Of a DNA stretch of 64,000 nt, positions 61,675 to 64,000 are shown piece after piece (the first letter of the stretch is position 1; each line of letters begins with the position of its first letter). A program made the translations under genes and the position numbers. The notes under the pieces are model-generated. The model ran no database searches. It saw only the letters and a program-made list of their open reading frames with translations, and was not told the DNA's origin. This DNA comes from Azospirillum sp. TSH100 (GTDB lineage Bacteria; Pseudomonadota; Alphaproteobacteria; Azospirillales; Azospirillaceae), in the NCBI RefSeq assembly GCF_004923295.1, contig NZ_CP039634.1, positions 949,001-1,013,000 of the forward strand. The letters are read 5' to 3'.

Positions 61675-62541
61675 TCAGTCTGGAACGTTCGTGCACAGAT
61701 CGCGGTAGGCAGCCGGGGTCAGGCCATAGGCGCGGCGGAACCAGCGCCCGAGATGGCTCTGGTCGGCAAAGCCCACCTCCACTGCCACCAGGGCCGGCGC
61801 CTCCCCTTCAGCCAGCCGGCGCCGGGCGGCGCGCAGCCGCAATCGCACCAGATAGGCGTGCGGCGACAGGCCGAAGGCGGCACGGAAGGAGCGGTTCAGC
61901 CGGAAGCGGTCGACGCCGGCCGCGGTGGACAGCTCGTCCAGCCCGATATCCTCCGCCATCCGGGCATGCAGCAGCTCGCGCGCCCGGACGGCGGCGCGGT
62001 CTGGACGCAACGGCCGGAGTTCCTCCGGCTGTTCCAGATGGCCGGCCAACCTTGCCGCCAGCCGGTCCACCGACAGGTCGCGGGCGAGCCGCCCCTCGCG
62101 CTGGTGCAGGGCCAGGAAGGCGCTGCGGATCGCCGCAGCAAGGACGGGGTCGTCGGCCAGCGTGTCGCGGAATCCCAGCGGCAGGCCGGCTCCCTGCGGC
62201 ATCAGGCTGCGCAGGGCATCGCTGCGGGCCGACAGCAGCGGTACCGGCAGATAGAGCATGGCATAGGTGAAGCCGTCCTCTCCCGGGCTGTGGCCGTCAT
62301 GAGCCTCGCCGGGTTCAATCAGGATGACGCGGCCAGGGACGCTGGTGTGCAGTCGGCGCCGGCAGCGGAATGCCTGCACCCCCTGTTCGGTGACGCCGAC
62401 CAGCAGCTCGTCATGGTCATGAAGGTCATAGGCATGGCCGCGGAAATGGGCGCGAATGGTCTCGATGCCGGTCTCCGCATCACGGCGCACCGTCACCCAG
62501 TCGTTCTTTCCGCCGGTTGCCTGACCAGCCATTCGGCCCAT
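61675..62541 (-). CDS. AraC family transcriptional regulator
   Basis: Encodes 288 residues with an N-terminal cupin-like sensing domain (about 25-150; HAYDLHDHDELLVGVTEQG) and a C-terminal double helix-turn-helix (about 190-285; [18 protein letters not shown] and VGFADQSHLGRWFRRAYGLTPAAYR). Ligand unknown. GGAGG lies 7 bases before the ATG at 62541. The DUF2000 gene follows 44 bases downstream on the same strand, so they may form a unit in which the regulator controls the small gene. Confidence 0.92.
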   Translation of the reverse strand: MGRMAGQATGGKNDWVTVRRDAETGIETIRAHFRGHAYDLHDHDELLVGVTEQGVQAFRCRRRLHTSVPGRVILIEPGEAHDGHSPGEDGFTYAMLYLPVPLLSARSDALRSLMPQGAGLPLGFRDTLADDPVLAAAIRSAFLALHQREGRLARDLSVDRLAARLAGHLEQPEELRPLRPDRAAVRARELLHARMAEDIGLDELSTAAGVDRFRLNRSFRAAFGLSPHAYLVRLRLRAARRRLAEGEAPALVAVEVGFADQSHLGRWFRRAYGLTPAAYRDLCTNVPD

Positions 62542-62560
62542 CCGGCACCTCCGTCACCGA

Positions 62561-63583
62561 TCAATAGATCAGCTCGTTCTCGCCGCCGCTTTCGGCCAGG
62601 ACCAGTTCACCGCGGGCAGCCAGATCCTTGGCCATCTGCACCATGTACATTTGCGCCTCGTCCACGTCGCGCACGCGGACCGGACCCATGGCGGCCATGT
62701 CCTCGCGCAGGATCTTGCCGGCGCGCTCGGACATGTTGGAGAAGAACAGGTCCTTCAGCGTCTCCGACGCTCCCTTCAGCGCGGTGCCCAGCTTCTGCTT
62801 GTCGACCGTGCGCAGCATCGTCTGGACGCCGCTGGGGTCGAGCTTCGACAGATCCTCGAAGGTGAACATCAGCGACTTGATGCGTTCGGCGCTGTCGCGG
62901 TTGCGCTCCTCCAGCGCGGCCATGAAGCGGTGTTCGGTGGTGCGGTCCAGCCCGTTGAAGATCTCCGCCAGCATCTCGTGGCTGTCGCGCCGGCTGGTGC
63001 GGGCGAGATTGGTCATGAACTCCGTGCGCAGCGTGCGCTCGACATCGTCCAGAACCTCCTTCTGCACCGCCTCCATGCGCAGCATGCGCATGATGACTTC
63101 CATGGAGAAGCTTTCCGGCAGCTGGGTCAGGACGCGGCCGGCATGTTCGGGACGGATCTTGGACAGGACAACCGCGACGGTCTGTGGGTATTCGTTCTTC
63201 AGGTAGTTGGACAGCACCGACTCGTTGACGTTCGCCAGCTTGTCCCACATCGTCCGGCCGGCCGGACCACGGATTTCCTCCATGATCTGATCGACCTTGT
63301 CCTTCGGCAGGGTCTTCAGCAGCAGGCGTTCGGTCGAATCGAAGGAGCCGACCAGCGATCCGGTGGCCGACATCTGCTCGGCGAATTCGACGAACAGTCG
63401 CTCGATCAGGTTGGCCGACACGGTGCCCAGGTTCGCCATCACCTGGGACAGTTCCTTGATCTCCTCGTCGCCCATCAGCGAGAACAGCCTGGATGCATGC
63501 TCCTCGCCGAGCGCAAGCATCATGATGGCGGCCTTTTCGGGGCCGGTGAGGGTCCGGTAATCCTCGCGAACCTTCAAAGCCAT
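62561..63583 (-). CDS. fliG: Flagellar motor switch protein FliG
   Basis: Encodes a 340-residue FliG, the rotor protein that contacts MotA and transmits torque. N-domain [21 protein letters not shown], the middle domain with the EHPQ-like region (here [14 protein letters not shown]) and the C-terminal charged domain with [19 protein letters not shown] and conserved Arg/Asp torque residues are present. The ATG at 63583 has GGAGG about 11 bases before it; an ATG at 63637 would add 18 Gly/Pro-rich residues. No other flagellar gene is in the window, so fliG lies outside the usual fliF-fliG order here. Confidence 0.95.
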   Translation of the reverse strand: MALKVREDYRTLTGPEKAAIMMLALGEEHASRLFSLMGDEEIKELSQVMANLGTVSANLIERLFVEFAEQMSATGSLVGSFDSTERLLLKTLPKDKVDQIMEEIRGPAGRTMWDKLANVNESVLSNYLKNEYPQTVAVVLSKIRPEHAGRVLTQLPESFSMEVIMRMLRMEAVQKEVLDDVERTLRTEFMTNLARTSRRDSHEMLAEIFNGLDRTTEHRFMAALEERNRDSAERIKSLMFTFEDLSKLDPSGVQTMLRTVDKQKLGTALKGASETLKDLFFSNMSERAGKILREDMAAMGPVRVRDVDEAQMYMVQMAKDLAARGELVLAESGGENELIY

Positions 63584-63707
63584 GCGTCCGCCTCCGCCAC
63601 CACCCGGCACGCCCCTTGTCTGGGGCGAGTGGTTCATTCTTACACGTCAGGTTTCCTGTTCTTCCGTTTTAATACGATCCCCTTGTGCATTCCATCCCTT
63701 CGAGGGT

Positions 63708-63745
63708 GAAGGGCCGGGACAAATTCCGTCGGTTCCCGGCCCTTC
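63708..63745. other. GC-rich hairpin between the M17 peptidase and fliG genes
   Basis: GAAGGGCCGGGA at 63708-63719 pairs with TCCCGGCCCTTC at 63734-63745 (12 bp, 14-base loop). It lies 34 bases beyond the minus-strand peptidase stop. On the minus strand no T tract follows; on the plus strand TTTT follows at 63752. It is probably the 3' end of the peptidase mRNA. Confidence 0.6.
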
Positions 63746-63778
63746 GACCCGTTTTCCGCCGCCCGGGGCGGTGGAGGA

Positions 63779-64000
63779 TCAGCCGAACCGCTTGGCGATC
63801 ACCGCATAGGTGGCGCGCAGCCCCAGCGCCTCGCCGCCTTCCGGCCGGCCGGGCCGGGCAGAGCCGTTCCAGGCATAGGTGTCGAGATGCGCCCAGGGCG
63901 TCTCCTTCGATACGAATTCCTGCAGGAACAGCCCGGCGGTGATCGCACCGGCGAAGCCGTTGGTGGTGACGTTGTTGATGTCGGCCACCTTGCTGTCCAG
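63779..64000 (-). CDS. M17 leucyl aminopeptidase family protein (3' part)
   Basis: The C-terminal 73 residues of an M17 aminopeptidase, a cytosolic zinc exopeptidase. The segment ADINNVTTNGFAGAITAGLFL matches the GGRxAGAITAALFL-type helix of M17 near the active site, and PWAHLDTYAWNG matches the WAHLDIAG region. The catalytic part and the start codon lie beyond the right edge. It reads leftward toward fliG, separated by 195 bases with a hairpin. Confidence 0.9.
   Translation of the reverse strand: MDSKVADINNVTTNGFAGAITAGLFLQEFVSKETPWAHLDTYAWNGSARPGRPEGGEALGLRATYAVIAKRFG

Overview
The window is a high-GC chromosomal segment from an alphaproteobacterium, most likely Azospirillum or a close Rhodospirillales relative. 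This is an inference from gene families and gene order, since no marker such as 16S rRNA is present. Pointers are the pck / ChvI-ChvG / HprK / RapZ / EIIA / HPr / EI block, the aerobic cobaltochelatase pair CobS-CobT beside a J-domain gene and bolA, a MucR regulator, the ornithine-lipid pair OlsB-OlsA and a FliG gene. Gene density is about 90 percent. No phage, integrative element, intact insertion sequence or CRISPR array is visible.

Region by region. 1-2.0 kb: end of pstB, phoB and a SAM hydrolase. 2.0-7.2 kb: Bax-inhibitor-1 protein, an ABC permease/ATPase pair with a folded repeat between the two genes, and divergent tesA. 7.2-11.3 kb: FIST sensor, aldo/keto reductase, thpR and a membrane diguanylate cyclase. 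11.5-15 kb: dnaK-dnaJ. 15.3-20.4 kb: small hypothetical genes, a degenerate polysaccharide deacetylase, a VanX-type dipeptidase, tsaB-rimI, a TusA-like protein and mucR. 20.7-22.7 kb: olsBA and tRNA-Gly(CCC). 22.8-27.6 kb: small and acidic proteins around an AT-rich patch, then a DUF1003 protein.

27.8-38.6 kb: GTP-type PEP carboxykinase, a flavin-type reductase-like protein, ChvI/ChvG, a coiled-coil protein, HPr kinase, RapZ and a PTS made only of EIIA(Man-type), HPr and EI. No sugar permease is encoded here, so this looks like a regulatory phosphorelay that senses PEP and envelope state. 38.7-44.1 kb: cytochrome c protein, nuclease-like protein, M48 protease and a class III cyclase. 44.2-48.4 kb: cobT, cobS, J-domain gene and bolA. 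48.4-51.1 kb: ribbon-helix-helix regulator with a repeat-rich promoter, DUF2889, CBS and SRPBCC proteins.

51.2-56.6 kb: aroK-aroB, a tiny membrane protein overlapping a 639-residue protein, and xerD. 56.7-64 kb: PHA-system protein, phhB, a zinc peptidase, a UDG-family protein overlapping a CobB-type sirtuin, a tyrosine phosphatase, a cNMP-binding histidine kinase, DUF2000, an AraC regulator, fliG and the end of an M17 aminopeptidase gene.

The most unusual signals are three. (1) A 588-residue zinc-ribbon protein carries five copies of a short helical ALRG-like motif in acidic linkers. (2) A short motif, AGGTAAGGA, occurs as inverted pairs bracketing three intergenic gaps, with matching asymmetric ends in two of them. 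(3) Several proteins have altered key residues: a NodB-fold protein without its metal histidines, RapZ with Met at the Walker A lysine, and an SNase-fold protein without the catalytic Glu.
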